This document shows positions 6,301 to 6,389 of a DNA stretch of 6,389 bases, piece after piece. Position 1 is the stretch's first letter, and the number at the start of each line of letters is the position of its first letter. Made by a program: the position numbers and the translations under genes. A model generated the notes under the pieces. It did not search any database and was not told the origin of the DNA. It saw only the letters and a list, made by a program, of their open reading frames with translations. This stretch comes from Chloroflexota bacterium (GTDB lineage: Bacteria; Chloroflexota; Anaerolineae; Aggregatilineales; Aggregatilineaceae), in NCBI GenBank assembly GCA_016234525.1, contig JACRBK010000462.1, forward strand, positions 1 to 6,389, written 5' to 3'.

Positions 6301-6329
6301 CCCCGTCTCCAACTCAGTCGGAGAGGGGG
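6301..6329. repeat. GC-rich extragenic palindrome
   Basis: The palindrome is centred on C6315: CCCC (6301-6304), TCTCC (6306-6310) and ACT (6312-6314) pair with AGT (6316-6318), GGAGA (6320-6324) and GGGG (6326-6329), with mismatches at 6305/6325 and 6311/6319. It resembles the CCCTCTCC/GGAGAGGG palindromes that recur between genes in many Chloroflexota genomes. That it is a dispersed repeat is inference, since only one copy is in the window. Confidence 0.4.
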
Positions 6330-6389
6330 AGTGGTCAGTCCGGGCAGCGTTTGGCGATGTAGGGGCAGGCTATGCACTTTGAGAAAATA

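Larger units (their letters stand above)
6190..6389. other. Right-hand intergenic stretch without a convincing gene
   Basis: Apart from the two stem-loops described at 6267-6292 and 6301-6329 I see no gene here. The plus-strand open frame from TTG 6182 to 6382 (66 residues) has no Shine-Dalgarno, no recognisable motif, overlaps the inverted repeat near the kinase promoter, and runs through both palindromes, so it is probably not coding. An ATG at 6372 (MHFEKI) with AGGGG six bases upstream could begin a gene beyond the right edge, but six codons cannot support a call. Confidence 0.45.

Noticed and set aside
6182..6382. Plus-strand 66-residue open frame at the right end
   Set aside because: TTG start without a ribosome binding site, no motif, and it runs through two palindromes and one arm of the promoter inverted repeat.
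6372..6389. Start of a plus-strand gene at the right edge (MHFEKI)
   Set aside because: AGGGG six bases upstream is encouraging, but only six codons are present, too few to call a gene.
1..6389. CRISPR arrays, tRNA genes, insertion-sequence ends
   Set aside because: I looked for spaced direct repeats, tRNA cloverleaf ends and transposase motifs and saw none.

Overview
The window looks like chromosomal DNA from a Chloroflexota bacterium, probably of the Anaerolineae type. This is an inference from style: a Hanks-type Ser/Thr kinase carrying an extracytoplasmic ligand-binding domain, stand-alone receiver proteins, PPC-like membrane proteins, and moderately high GC with GTG and TTG starts. No rRNA or marker gene is present to prove the taxonomy.

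Layout: positions 1-365 (minus strand) hold the N-terminal two thirds of a response-regulator receiver, cut by the left edge. A divergent intergenic region (366-615) carries a convincing sigma70-type promoter for the plus strand and a weaker one for the minus strand. From 616 to 4028 four genes run on the plus strand with gaps of only 11-17 bases, so they read as one operon: a paralogous receiver-only protein with an Ala/Pro-rich tail, a two-helix membrane protein with a degenerate NERD (nuclease-related) domain, a single-pass membrane protein with a PPC-like beta domain, and an ApeA-type protein with an intact HEPN Rx4H motif. Convergent to this, 4095-6122 (minus strand) encodes a transmembrane Ser/Thr kinase whose outer half is a sugar-binding-protein-like sensor. 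It has its own promoter at about 6148-6177, bracketed by an imperfect inverted repeat. The last 200 bases hold no convincing gene but contain two stem-loops.

The main finding is the ApeA/HEPN gene. ApeA proteins are single-gene anti-phage defence factors, and this one is AT-rich while its operon neighbours are GC-rich, so it looks acquired and now sits as the last gene of a signalling/membrane operon. Whether the receiver, NERD-like and PPC proteins work with it, or merely supply a promoter, cannot be settled from one sequence. The two divergent receivers match residue for residue in length up to their active sites, which supports a local duplication and also fixes the unusual TTG start of the second one. 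The kinase probably links detection of a small extracellular ligand to phosphorylation inside the cell.
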